Source of the DNA: Phycisphaeraceae bacterium
GTDB lineage: Bacteria > Planctomycetota > Phycisphaerae > Phycisphaerales > UBA1924
Direction of reading: 5' to 3'
Length of the DNA: 64,000 nt
Assembly (NCBI GenBank): GCA_019636535.1
Contig: JAHBXK010000001.1
Span: 1 to 64,000 of the forward strand
The notes under the pieces were generated by a model, which searched no databases, was not told the origin of the DNA, and saw only the letters and a list, made by a program, of their open reading frames with translations. A program made the position numbers and the translations under genes. This document shows positions 49,937 through 58,668 of this stretch, in pieces. Each line of letters starts with the position of its first letter. Position 1 is the first letter of the stretch.

Positions 49937-50131
49937 GTGAGCGAACTCATGAGCGCTATGCAACTCACCACCTTTCCGATCGTGGCGCTCGTGCTCTTCC
50001 TGCTGGCGTTCGCGGCGGTGCTGGCACGGATCTTCCGCGCCGGCTCTCGCGCAGAGATGGACCGACACGCAACGCTCCCGCTCGATGAACCGATCCCCCC
50101 CACTTCTACCCAGCACACGCGTTCCCACTGA
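49937..50131 (+). CDS. ccoQ: CcoQ-like small cbb3 oxidase subunit
   Basis: This encodes 64 residues from GTG 49937, with AGGAG seven bases upstream. It has one membrane helix (FPIVALVLFLLAFAAVLARI) followed by a short polar tail (GSRAEMDRHATLPLDEPIPP). Position between ccoNO and ccoP and the size fit CcoQ/FixQ, which stabilises the complex. Sequence conservation in this family is low, so the call rests mostly on context. Confidence 0.75.
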   Translation: MSELMSAMQLTTFPIVALVLFLLAFAAVLARIFRAGSRAEMDRHATLPLDEPIPPTSTQHTRSH

Positions 50132-50194
50132 CAAACGCCACGACCTCGACTCACACTTCATTCGCCACTCGGACAACCAGACCGGATCAACGCC

Positions 50195-50797
50195 ATGGCC
50201 AGACCGAAAGACCATCTGAGCGATCACGAGTACGACGGAATCCGCGAGTACGACAACCCCACGCCGGGCTGGTGGCACGCCATCTTCCTGGCGACGGTTG
50301 TCTTCTCCGTTCTCTACTTCATCTACTTCGAGTTCAACGCGACGGCCCCCACGCCGCACACGCGACTGGCACGCATGCAACTCGAGGAGAACCGACGCAT
50401 ATTCGGCGAGATCGGCGATCTTGAACCCGACGAACAGACCATGCTCATGCTGATGGACAACGATGTGCTGATGAGTGTCGCCGCGGGCTCCTTCCGCTCC
50501 GCGTGCGCACAGTGCCACGGCGCCAACGGTGCCGCGATCGGCCTCAGCGGCGCGAATCTGACCGACAACCACTACAAGAACGTCCGAACGATGCCGGACC
50601 TCTACAACGTGATCACCAACGGCGCCGCCAACGGCGCGATGCCCTCTTGGCAGGCCGCGTTCTCGCGGAACGAGCGAGTGCTTCTCGCGGCCTACTCCGC
50701 CAGCCTCCGCGGAGCGAACGTACCCGGCGGCAGGGCACCGGAAGGTGAGACGATCCCGCCCTGGCCGGCGCGATCAACCCCCGACAAATCACCTTGA
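50195..50797 (+). CDS. ccoP: cbb3 oxidase subunit CcoP, short mono-haem form
   Basis: This encodes 200 residues. The N-terminal FixP signature HEYDGIREYDNPTPGWW is at residues 11-27, followed by one helix (FLATVVFSVLYFIYFEF). There is a single CxxCH site, CAQCHGANG at residues 104-112, with the likely axial Met in GAMPSWQAAF. Standard CcoP has two cytochrome c domains and about 300 residues, so one domain is missing here. The protein should still pass electrons to CcoO/CcoN. It overlaps the ccoG start region at the TTGA. Confidence 0.92.
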   Translation: MARPKDHLSDHEYDGIREYDNPTPGWWHAIFLATVVFSVLYFIYFEFNATAPTPHTRLARMQLEENRRIFGEIGDLEPDEQTMLMLMDNDVLMSVAAGSFRSACAQCHGANGAAIGLSGANLTDNHYKNVRTMPDLYNVITNGAANGAMPSWQAAFSRNERVLLAAYSASLRGANVPGGRAPEGETIPPWPARSTPDKSP

Positions 50798-52341
50798 GCA
50801 CCGCTCGACCGGATGCCACGACCGCCTCCGAGCACACCGACATGTCCGAACAAGCGATAGATGGCCTCCGATCCTCAAAGCCGGCAACCTCCGCCGCCGA
50901 TGCCGCAGCGCAGGCAGCCGCGGACGAGGCGGCCTCGATCCTTTCAACACTCAACGCCGACGGATCACGCCGGTGGATCCGCCCCCGCCCCAGCCGTGGG
51001 CGGTATCTGCAAGCACGACGCTGGGTCGCCTATTCGCTGATCGCGATCTTCACGCTGATCCCGTATCTGCGTTTCAACGGCAAGCCTCTGGTGCTGCTCG
51101 ACATCGCCGCCCGCCGTTTCACGCTCTTCGGCTACACCTTCCTGCCGACGGACACGCTGCTTCTGGCCCTCTTGGCCATCGGCATATTCGCTTCCATCTT
51201 CCTGTTCACGGCTCTCTTCGGACGCGTGTGGTGCGGTTGGGCGTGCCCGCAAACGGTCTACATGGAGTTCGTCTATCGACCGCTCGAACGGCTCTGTCGA
51301 GGCACCCCCGGCCGAGCCAAGAAGGGCCCGCTCCAAACGAGCGCGCTGGGTGTGTTCGTCATGTACGGCGCCTACTTGCTCGTCTCGATGTTCCTTGCCC
51401 ACACGTTCTTGGCGTACTTCGTCGGCGTCGATCAACTGCGTGTCTGGGTCACACGATCACCGGCCGAGCATCCCGTGCCGTTCGGCGTCATGGCCTTCGT
51501 CACGGCCGCGATGATGTTCGACTTCGCCTTCTTCCGCGAGCAGACATGCCTCGTGGCGTGCCCCTACGGACGCTTCCAGAGCGTGATGCTCGACCGCAAC
51601 TCGCTGATCGTGGCGTACGACACCGAGCGGGGCGAGCCCCGCGGTAGACGCTCCACCAAGCACGGCACCGCTGACTTATCCCTCCCGGTACTCGGCGACT
51701 GCGTCGATTGCGGCCTGTGCGTCGCGACGTGCCCAACCGGCATCGACATCCGCCGCGGCTTGCAGATGGAGTGCGTCCACTGCACGCAGTGCATCGACGC
51801 GTGCGACGGCGTCATGTCGAAGATCCACAAGCCCGCCGGGCTGATCAGATATGCGTCGCAAGCCGAACTCGTCGGTGAGCGCCGAAGCACACTCCGACCA
51901 CGCCTGTTCATCTACTCAACCGTCATCGCGGCGACATTCGGCCTCTTCGCGTTCCTTGTCGCGACCAAGAGCCCGTTCGACGTCATGATCCTGCGCCAGC
52001 GCGGCCTGCCCTATCAGGTAAGCGCCGACGGCCTTGTTACGAACAACGTCAAAGTCAAACTCGTGAACCGAGAGGACCGACCCCAACGCATCCGTCTCGA
52101 CGTCCTTTTTCCAGAGGGCGGTTCCGTGCTCGGCATCCAGAACGAACTGCCTCTCGAGCCCGGCCAGATGCAGACTCTTGACGCGGTGCTGGCCGCGCCT
52201 CGATCGGCATTCTCCAGCCCGAACCTTCAAGCGGAACTGCTCGTCACGTCCATCGACGATTCGGGACGCGAGTCCACACGCCGCGTGCGTTACCCGCTCG
52301 TCGGCCCCGCCACGACCAGAAGCAACGGAGCCCAACCATGA
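50794..52341 (+). CDS. ccoG: Cytochrome c oxidase accessory protein CcoG
   Basis: This encodes 515 residues if TTG 50794 (overlapping the ccoP stop) is used; ATG 50842 (MSEQAIDGLRSSKP) is the alternative. The membrane part includes GRVWCGWACPQTVYMEFVYR. Two 4Fe-4S motifs follow: CVDCGLCVATCPTGIDI and CVHCTQCIDACDGVMSK. After another helix (LFIYSTVIAATFGLFAFLVA), a C-terminal IgD-like beta domain ends the protein. CcoG reduces copper for delivery to the oxidase. The N-terminal Ala-rich stretch is poorly conserved. Confidence 0.94.
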   Translation: MSTARPDATTASEHTDMSEQAIDGLRSSKPATSAADAAAQAAADEAASILSTLNADGSRRWIRPRPSRGRYLQARRWVAYSLIAIFTLIPYLRFNGKPLVLLDIAARRFTLFGYTFLPTDTLLLALLAIGIFASIFLFTALFGRVWCGWACPQTVYMEFVYRPLERLCRGTPGRAKKGPLQTSALGVFVMYGAYLLVSMFLAHTFLAYFVGVDQLRVWVTRSPAEHPVPFGVMAFVTAAMMFDFAFFREQTCLVACPYGRFQSVMLDRNSLIVAYDTERGEPRGRRSTKHGTADLSLPVLGDCVDCGLCVATCPTGIDIRRGLQMECVHCTQCIDACDGVMSKIHKPAGLIRYASQAELVGERRSTLRPRLFIYSTVIAATFGLFAFLVATKSPFDVMILRQRGLPYQVSADGLVTNNVKVKLVNREDRPQRIRLDVLFPEGGSVLGIQNELPLEPGQMQTLDAVLAAPRSAFSSPNLQAELLVTSIDDSGRESTRRVRYPLVGPATTRSNGAQP

Positions 52342-52880
52342 CCACCGAGCAACCGCAGGCACCACGACCTCGCTTCAGCATCTGGCCGGGCATGATCTTC
52401 GCCCTCATCGGGCTCAACGTCGTCATCGTCGGGATCACGGTCTGGGCTTCCATCATCTCGCGCTCGCCCGTGGAGCCGGACTACTACCAACGCGCGGTGA
52501 ACTGGGACCGCGATCAGGAAGCGTGGCACGCGAGTCGGACTCTGGGCTGGTCGTTGCGTTCGAGGTTTCTTCGATCGGATCCTGGAGCCCGTCCAACCCT
52601 TTCGTTGCAATTGCTCGACAGCAGCGGCACGCCGATCCGCTCTGCCCGAATCGCCGCGGAGATCTTCCACGAGGCTCGCCCGACCTCCGTCTTCACCCTC
52701 AACGTCGTCGAACAATCGCCCGGCGAGTACGCCGCCGACATGCCCACAACCGACCGCGGCCTCTGGCGACTGAGTGTCCTTGCAAGGGCTTCCGCCTGCA
52801 CATTCCTCGCCGAGCAACAGATCGAACTCGCCGGCTCGGCCGTGGGCGACCCGGGCCGTGATGTGACAGGGGGCAGGTAA
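52338..52880 (+). CDS. ccoH: FixH/CcoH family protein
   Basis: This encodes 180 residues; the ATG overlaps the ccoG stop (ATGA). One N-terminal helix (WPGMIFALIGLNVVIVGITV) is followed by the family signature PVEPDYYQRAVNWDRDQEA and a periplasmic beta domain (RPTLSLQLLDSSGTPIRSAR). FixH/CcoH assists assembly of the cbb3 complex. The stop overlaps the next start (TAATG). Confidence 0.88.
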   Translation: MTTEQPQAPRPRFSIWPGMIFALIGLNVVIVGITVWASIISRSPVEPDYYQRAVNWDRDQEAWHASRTLGWSLRSRFLRSDPGARPTLSLQLLDSSGTPIRSARIAAEIFHEARPTSVFTLNVVEQSPGEYAADMPTTDRGLWRLSVLARASACTFLAEQQIELAGSAVGDPGRDVTGGR

Positions 52881-53716
52881 TGCTCGCGTTGCTCGGATCA
52901 GTGCTGACCGCCAGCCTCCTGGGCAGCCTGCACTGCGCAGGCATGTGCGGCCCGATCGCGGCCGCCGCTACCGCTCCGGTCTCGCTCACGATCAACCGCC
53001 GACCCACCGATAATCGCGCCAACGCGGCGGTGTGTTCCTCCGTTGACCGGCCAACTACGCGACCACTCACGATCGCGTACCACGCGTTTCGGTGCACGAC
53101 CTACGTTGTGCTCGGCGCAGCCGCCGGTCTCCTCGGCCAGACATTCGATCTCGCGGGAACACTCGTTGGAATCTCGCGCCCGGCGGCCATGCTCGCGGGC
53201 GTACTCCTCATCATCGGGGCGCTCCTCGCGATCGGCGCCCTCCTCGGGCTGCAAACAACGGGCCATCGCTTCGGACGGTCCCTCGGGCAGGTCTTGGCGG
53301 CCGTGCATCAGCGCCTCGCCCCTCTCTCGCCGACCGTTCGCGCTGCGGCGATCGGCGCACTTTCAGGATTGCTTCCTTGCGGCTGGTTGTGGGCTTTCGT
53401 GCTCGTCGCAGCGGCCACCGCCAATCCGGCCGCCGGCGCAGCGGTCATGGCCGCGTTCTGGTTGGGCACCGTCCCCGCGGTCGCCGGAGCCGCGATGGGG
53501 CTCAGATTGCTCGCGTGGCCCGTCCGCCGACACGCGCCGCTCCTGAGCGCAGTGGTCATGCTCGTCATCGGCCTCCTTGCCGTATCCGGCAGGGTGGTAC
53601 TGCCCGCTATGAACTCGAACGACCGCCCTGCAGGTCCGGCAGACTGCCCGCTCTGCCACGACTCCCCTCCTTCCGCCGTTGTCCTCCCCGTGAAGCTCCC
53701 TCCCGGCACGCCATGA
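52880..53716 (+). CDS. SafE/TauE-like (DsbD-fold) membrane protein of the cco operon
   Basis: This encodes 278 residues. The hallmark LLGSLHCAGMCGPIAAAA is at residues 14-31. The protein has about six hydrophobic helices, including MLAGVLLIIGALLAIGALLG and AIGALSGLLPCGWLWAFVLV, where the second Cys-containing motif (LPCG) recalls the DsbD transmembrane fold. A C-terminal Cys pair (ADCPLCHDSP) is exposed. Such proteins are often encoded between ccoH and ccoI and are thought to help copper or thiol handling. It overlaps both neighbours at start and stop. Confidence 0.85.
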   Translation: MLALLGSVLTASLLGSLHCAGMCGPIAAAATAPVSLTINRRPTDNRANAAVCSSVDRPTTRPLTIAYHAFRCTTYVVLGAAAGLLGQTFDLAGTLVGISRPAAMLAGVLLIIGALLAIGALLGLQTTGHRFGRSLGQVLAAVHQRLAPLSPTVRAAAIGALSGLLPCGWLWAFVLVAAATANPAAGAAVMAAFWLGTVPAVAGAAMGLRLLAWPVRRHAPLLSAVVMLVIGLLAVSGRVVLPAMNSNDRPAGPADCPLCHDSPPSAVVLPVKLPPGTP

Positions 53717-56229
53717 CCGCTCTGACCACCGCCATCCCGGTCTCTTCGCGATCGACCGATCAGGCGCTCTGCACGCACTGCGGACTGGTGGTGCCGCGCG
53801 GCCTGATCGAGCACGGAGCGACGCAGCAGTTCTGTTGCGCTGGGTGCCGATCCGCGTTCGCGATCATCCACTCCTGCGGGCTTGACCGCTACTACGCCCT
53901 GCGAGACGCCGCCGAAGACGCAGCACGAACCGACGCGGAGCCCCTGACCGTAGCGGCCGACCGCTCCTACGAGGAGTTTGACTCTCCCACGTTCCACTCG
54001 CTGTACGTCAAGCCCTCCGGCGTCGGATTGAGCACCGTGACCCTGCGCCTCGCGGGTGTACATTGCGCTGCGTGCGTCTGGCTCGTTGAGCGACTGCCGC
54101 GTCTGGCTCCGCCCGGCGTCATCGAATCGAGGCTCGACCTCATGCGAGCCACCGTGACCGTCGTGTGGGATCCGGCCCGTGTCACGTTGTCGAGGATCGC
54201 CGAGACGCTCGCCGCCATCGGTTACAAGCCTCACGCCGCCCGCGAAGGTCGCGAACGAGAACAGCAAGTTCGAGAAGACCGCGAGCACCTCGTCCGAATC
54301 GGCGTTGCCGGCGCGTGCGCGGGCAACGTCATGTTGCTCGCCACCTGTCTCTATGCCGGTCTCTTCGAGGGGATCGAGCCCGAGACTCGACTGCTGTTCC
54401 GCTGGCTCAGCATGGGCATCACGCTCGTGGCGCTGGCATGGCCCGGACGGGTCTTCTTCAAGAGTGCGCTCGCGGCCATCCGCACACGAACGCCGCACCT
54501 CGACGTGCCCATCTCGCTTGCGCTCGCGGGTGGAGGGCTCTGGAGCATCTACGCCACGCTCTTCGACATCGGCGAGGTGTATTACGACTCGCTCAGCGTG
54601 CTTGTCTTCCTGCTCCTCGTCGGCAGGTTCATCCAACACCGTCAGCAGCGCAGAGCCGCCGACGCGGTCGAACTGCTCTACAGCGTCACGCCAGGATCGG
54701 CCAGACGAATCGAGAACGGTCAACCCTCCAACGTGCCCGTCGAGAGTCTCAAGGCTGGCGACGTGGTGGAGGTGCGGCCGGGTGAGTCGGTGCCCGCCGA
54801 CGGAAGCGTGATCGGACCGGGCGGCACGATCGACCTGACGATCCTGACGGGCGAGTCTCGTCCCGTGAAGTTGGCGCAAGGCGACCAGGCGCCCGCAGGC
54901 GCCGTGTGCCTCGGCACGCCGATCCGCATCTCCGTGGAACTGACGGGCGAAGAGACCCGTGTCGGTCGGTTGATGCGCCTCATCCAGCAGGGCGCCCAGC
55001 GCAAGGCCCCCGTTGTCCAGTTGGCCAACACACTCAGCGGCTTGTTCATCTTCGGAATGCTCGGTCTCGGCGCGATCGCCGCGATTGTCTGGCTGTTCAT
55101 CGATCCGGCAAGGGCGATCGAGCAGGGTGTGGCCATCCTCGTGGTCACCTGTCCATGTGCGCTCGGGCTGGCGACGCCGCTCGTGCTGACCGTTGCGCTC
55201 GGCCGAGCGGCACGGCGGGGCATGTTCATCAAGGGCGCCGACGTCGTCCAGAGTCTCTCAAAGCCGGGCACGATGTTCCTCGACAAGACCGGCACGCTGA
55301 CCGAAGGCCGCATGAGCGTGGTCGAGTGGCACGGCGACAAGTCGCTCCGCTCGCCGGTGGCCGCGATCGAGTCGCTTTGTGTCCATCCGATCGCCACCGC
55401 CCTCACACGCGACCTCGCTTCTCAAACAGCCTCGGACGACCCGACGTTCCCGCGCGTTGAGGACTTCACCCACACGATCGGCGGCGGCGTCGAGGCCCGA
55501 ATCGGGGCCGACCGCTACACGATCGGTTCCGCTACGTTCTTGGCCTCACGCGGCTTGAGGATCCGCATTGACTCCGCGCAATCCGCCGCGCTCATGGCCG
55601 AGCGCGGACTGACCCCCGTCCTCATCGCCGTCAACGGCGAATCGCTCGCCACCGTCGGCATCGGCGACCGGCCGCGATCTGAGACCGCTGACGTGCTGCG
55701 ATCGCTCAGATCCGCCGGCTGGAACCTCGCGATCCTCTCCGGAGACGAAGTAGCGCTGGTCCGTCGGTTGGCGGACAGTCTCGGCATCGAAGAGGCCCGC
55801 GGCCGGCTCAGCCCCGAGCAGAAACTCGATGCTGTTCAGACAGCCGCTCGTTCAGGCCCGGTCGTCTTCGTGGGCGACGGCGTGAACGACGCGGCCGCTC
55901 TCGCCGCCGCAACCGTCGGAATCGCCGTCAAGGGCGGTGCCGAGGCAAGCCTGGCCGCGGCGGACGTCTACCTCAACACGCCGGGGATCTCCTCGGTCGG
56001 CACACTCGTGGATCAGAGCCGACGCACGATGCGGATCATCAAGTTCACGCTCGGCGCTTCGTTCATCTACAACGTGATCGCCGCCGGCGGTGCGATCGCC
56101 GGCTTCGTCACACCCCTGCTCGCCGCATTCATCATGCCGCTCAGTTCTCTCACCGTGCTCGCAATCGCGATCCGATCGCGTTCGTTCATGCCCGAGGAGC
56201 CGTCACCCACCCCAAGGACCCACCCGTGA
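53713..56229 (+). CDS. ccoI: Copper-translocating P-type ATPase CcoI
   Basis: This encodes 838 residues; the ATG overlaps the previous stop. An N-terminal cysteine cluster (C20-THC23, then C41 C42-AG-C45) is typical of FixI/CcoI. One HMA domain follows, with GVHCAACVW (Cys118, Cys121). The ion path motif is VTCPCALGLATP, the phosphorylated Asp is in FLDKTGTLTEGR, the ATP-binding HP is in LCVHPIATAL, and the hinge is VVFVGDGVNDAAAL. It belongs to the CopA2-like exporters that load copper into periplasmic chaperones for cbb3 assembly. It overlaps ccoS by GTGA. Confidence 0.95.
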   Translation: MTALTTAIPVSSRSTDQALCTHCGLVVPRGLIEHGATQQFCCAGCRSAFAIIHSCGLDRYYALRDAAEDAARTDAEPLTVAADRSYEEFDSPTFHSLYVKPSGVGLSTVTLRLAGVHCAACVWLVERLPRLAPPGVIESRLDLMRATVTVVWDPARVTLSRIAETLAAIGYKPHAAREGREREQQVREDREHLVRIGVAGACAGNVMLLATCLYAGLFEGIEPETRLLFRWLSMGITLVALAWPGRVFFKSALAAIRTRTPHLDVPISLALAGGGLWSIYATLFDIGEVYYDSLSVLVFLLLVGRFIQHRQQRRAADAVELLYSVTPGSARRIENGQPSNVPVESLKAGDVVEVRPGESVPADGSVIGPGGTIDLTILTGESRPVKLAQGDQAPAGAVCLGTPIRISVELTGEETRVGRLMRLIQQGAQRKAPVVQLANTLSGLFIFGMLGLGAIAAIVWLFIDPARAIEQGVAILVVTCPCALGLATPLVLTVALGRAARRGMFIKGADVVQSLSKPGTMFLDKTGTLTEGRMSVVEWHGDKSLRSPVAAIESLCVHPIATALTRDLASQTASDDPTFPRVEDFTHTIGGGVEARIGADRYTIGSATFLASRGLRIRIDSAQSAALMAERGLTPVLIAVNGESLATVGIGDRPRSETADVLRSLRSAGWNLAILSGDEVALVRRLADSLGIEEARGRLSPEQKLDAVQTAARSGPVVFVGDGVNDAAALAAATVGIAVKGGAEASLAAADVYLNTPGISSVGTLVDQSRRTMRIIKFTLGASFIYNVIAAGGAIAGFVTPLLAAFIMPLSSLTVLAIAIRSRSFMPEEPSPTPRTHP

Positions 56230-56369
56230 GCATCCTCTACGTCACGATCCCACTAGCGATCCTGCTCGCCGCGGCGGGCGTCTGGGCGTTCGTCTGGGCC
56301 GCGCGAACAGGCCAGTACGACGACGTAGAAACGCCGGCGACCCGCGCCGTTTTCGACGACGAAACCTGA
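56226..56369 (+). CDS. ccoS: cbb3 oxidase maturation protein CcoS
   Basis: This encodes only 47 residues, from a GTG that overlaps the ccoI stop. The translation starts MSILYVTIPLAILLAAAGVW, continues AFVWAARTGQYDD, and then has a short acidic tail with TRAVFDDET. The pattern of one helix followed by W-A-x-x-x-G-Q-[YF]-D-D is the CcoS signature. CcoS is needed for cofactor insertion into the oxidase. It closes the operon and is convergent with panD. Confidence 0.92.
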   Translation: MSILYVTIPLAILLAAAGVWAFVWAARTGQYDDVETPATRAVFDDET

Positions 56370-56401
56370 ACCTCGCTCGACCCGACGCGTCCCGCCCAGA
56401 T

Positions 56402-56785
56402 TCAACGGGCTCCGCCGAACGGCTCGTACCGCATCAACCGGTCCACGCGGTTTCCTTCGCCCATGATCAGCACCTTCGGCGTGTTCTTCGCGTACTGCTC
56501 GTCCGTCAGATACGCGTAGTGCATGATGATCAGCTGATCGCCCACCTCGACCAGGTGCGCTGCCGCTCCGTTGAGCTCGATGCACTTGCTCCCCGGCTCA
56601 CCTCGAAAGATGTACGTCTCAAACCGCTCGCCGTTGCGGCAGTTCGCTACTTCCACGGCATCGTTCACACGCATACCGCACGCTTCGAGCAGGTCGGCGT
56701 CGATGGTGATGGACCCGATGTAATCGGGCTTGGCCGCCGTCACTCGGGCCATGTGAATCTTGGAATGAAGAACTTTGCGAAGCAT
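56402..56785 (-). CDS. panD: Aspartate 1-decarboxylase
   Basis: This encodes 127 residues. The pyruvoyl enzyme makes beta-alanine for pantothenate and CoA. The self-cleavage site is Gly24-Ser25 in AKPDYIGSITIDADLLEACG; the Ser becomes the pyruvoyl group. VEVANCRNGERFETYIFRG, LNGAAAHLVEVGDQLIIMHY and the C-terminal YLTDEQYAKNTPKVLIM are standard. The gene lies alone between ccoS (convergent) and a methyltransferase gene 58 nt upstream on the same strand. Confidence 0.95.
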   Translation of the reverse strand: MLRKVLHSKIHMARVTAAKPDYIGSITIDADLLEACGMRVNDAVEVANCRNGERFETYIFRGEPGSKCIELNGAAAHLVEVGDQLIIMHYAYLTDEQYAKNTPKVLIMGEGNRVDRLMRYEPFGGAR

Positions 56786-56843
56786 GCAATCGATCCGATG
56801 GACACCTTGATTGAAACCGCCGACACCAGTCCGCGACCCACCA

Positions 56844-57800
56844 TCATCCCGCAGCGGCCCCAGTTCCCTGCGGAATCGGACGAACGATCACCTCGACCGC
56901 ACCGTTCTGACTCCGTTGACCCGCAACCCCTTCCGATGTCGGCGCAGCCGCGTTGCTCGCCGCCGTGGGTGCAGGCCACTTGCTCGTGTTGATGTACGCG
57001 TTGTAACGAGGATGATCGAACGCGTGCAGCACATACATCACGTCGTTCCAGGGTGCGGGAATGATCCGCTTGTGCCGCAGGCCGTTGATCCGCCCGATCT
57101 TGCGCTGGGCGTGCGCATCATTGAACTCTCGCACCGCCGCCAACTCCCCAACCCACTCGCAGTGCGTCTCCAGGTCGTCGCCGATCACGTCGTCGAGGTA
57201 AATGAACACGCGCGGCAACAGAAACTCCGCCGTCGCGTCCAGCAACCGCAGCGCATCGACGGTCGAGGTGTAGTAGTCCACGTCGATCGAAACGAACCCG
57301 ATCGGCGCCGGATACTGCCGGTACAGAAACTTCGGAACCGTGTTTGTCACATTCCCCAGAATCAGTTTCGCCCGCGTCAGTTTCTCGCGGAGCCTCTTCG
57401 GCCGCATCCGAAACAGCCCGGTCGTCCACGCGAACGGCAGGTCGCGCGGGTCCGTCGGGGGGGGCATGCCCTTGCCCGTGTCGAAGCCGTACACATCGAT
57501 CCGAACGCCCGTCTCGCGCTCCACGTCCTCGGCCACGCGCTCCAGGCACATCAACCCGGCCCCCCCTGCGACTCCGAACTCATACACGCTGATGCGGTTC
57601 ACGCCCAACGCCCTGGCCTGCGTCGCCGCCTGCCACACGCCGTACCCATAGTGCGGCCGCTCGATCGCGTCGAAATCGAGCCTGCGCTTGAAGGACGCCG
57701 TGCGACTCCGCCGCAACATCCATTGCCTGAACAGGGCCGGGTTCCCCAGCATCCGCAGCGCTTTCTTGATCAGTGACGTCAACCTTTGAGCCAAACGCAC
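56844..57800 (-). CDS. TylF-like SAM-dependent methyltransferase
   Basis: This encodes about 318 residues from GTG 57800; a start nearer MLGNPALFRQWMLRR is possible. The SAM-binding loop is SVYEFGVAGGAGLMCLERVA. VYGFDTGKGMPPPTDPRDLP and GFVSIDVDYYTSTVDALRLL match the TylF/macrocin O-methyltransferase-like family, where the second motif supplies metal-binding acidic residues. FIYLDDVIGDDLETHCEWVG follows. The C terminus is Pro/Ala-rich. Such enzymes methylate sugar hydroxyls in glycans or natural products. No glycan cluster is adjacent, so the substrate is open. Confidence 0.8.
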   Translation of the reverse strand: MRLAQRLTSLIKKALRMLGNPALFRQWMLRRSRTASFKRRLDFDAIERPHYGYGVWQAATQARALGVNRISVYEFGVAGGAGLMCLERVAEDVERETGVRIDVYGFDTGKGMPPPTDPRDLPFAWTTGLFRMRPKRLREKLTRAKLILGNVTNTVPKFLYRQYPAPIGFVSIDVDYYTSTVDALRLLDATAEFLLPRVFIYLDDVIGDDLETHCEWVGELAAVREFNDAHAQRKIGRINGLRHKRIIPAPWNDVMYVLHAFDHPRYNAYINTSKWPAPTAASNAAAPTSEGVAGQRSQNGAVEVIVRPIPQGTGAAAG

Positions 57801-58095
57801 GCTCCAGATTCAGTCCGCCCTTTCGGGCAATTTCGCTCCACGGCGCCCGGTTGCCCCTCGCTCGTGATTTCGTGCCAGATAGTAGGAACCCACTCCACAC
57901 CGCCAGTTCGGTCATTGATAGGGCTGCGAGCCGGTCAAATCGCAAACCCTGCCCGCTCTTTCAACCTGCCCGCACAATCCGCTCAAGCCGCACGACGCGA
58001 AGGTCGATGGACCTTTGGCCGACAACCCATGTCGCCGCGGCAGCGCACCGGGCGCTCCGCGGAAGCATGCACCGGAGGCGTTCGGACATTAGACC

Positions 58096-58524
58096 ATGTT
58101 CCAGCCCGACCAAATCGAGCGAATCCGCACGCACTTCAAGGTCGTCGCGCCGCACGCGGACGAAATGAGCCGTCTCTTCCTCACCCGCCTGTTCACCGCG
58201 GGCCCGGCCGTGCGTGCCCTCTTCCCGCGCGACGCCGCCGCCCGCGGCCAGGACCTCATCGCCTCCCTCGGCATCGTGGTCAAGAACCTCGGCAGGCTCG
58301 ACTCCATCGAGCACCTCTTCGCCGAGATGGGCGCACGCCACCACCGCGCAGGCATCGAGCCCCAGCACTACGGCATCGTCCGCGACGCCCTCGTCGCCTC
58401 GATGCGTGACGTTTCAGGCCAGGTCTGGGACGCCCGCATCGAAGCCGACTGGCTCAGCGTGCTCAACGCCGTCGCGTCGATGATGATCCGCGGCGCTGGG
58501 CGTGCCCGCATGGTCGCCGCCTGA
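58096..58524 (+). CDS. Single-domain globin (flavohaemoglobin-type)
   Basis: This encodes 142 residues and covers the full globin fold of the Vitreoscilla/flavohaemoglobin family. Helix A-B is FQPDQIERIRTHFKVVAPHA. The proximal F8 His is probably His82 in GARHHRAGIEPQHYGIVRDA, and the C-terminal helix is WLSVLNAVASMMIRGAG. The B10 position, Tyr in most such globins, appears to be Leu29 (SRLFLTRLF), which would alter ligand stabilisation. No FAD/NAD reductase domain follows. It probably handles O2 or NO. The upstream 295 nt contain no gene that I can support. Confidence 0.85.
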   Translation: MFQPDQIERIRTHFKVVAPHADEMSRLFLTRLFTAGPAVRALFPRDAAARGQDLIASLGIVVKNLGRLDSIEHLFAEMGARHHRAGIEPQHYGIVRDALVASMRDVSGQVWDARIEADWLSVLNAVASMMIRGAGRARMVAA

Positions 58525-58668
58525 CGACGCTCCCCACTGCGCATCCGGGTCGGCCACCTACCATCGCACCCCTTCGTTCGGTTCGGATCGCACACCCGCG
58601 ACTCCGCGCCGTCCGAGCCCGCACGCACGACCCGTTCTCTCCCACCACGCACGCCGAGATCAGACACC

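Noticed and set aside
53308..54879. 523-codon minus-strand frame across the SafE-like gene and ccoI
   Set aside because: It crosses the overlap of two well-supported genes, has shadow composition and no SD.
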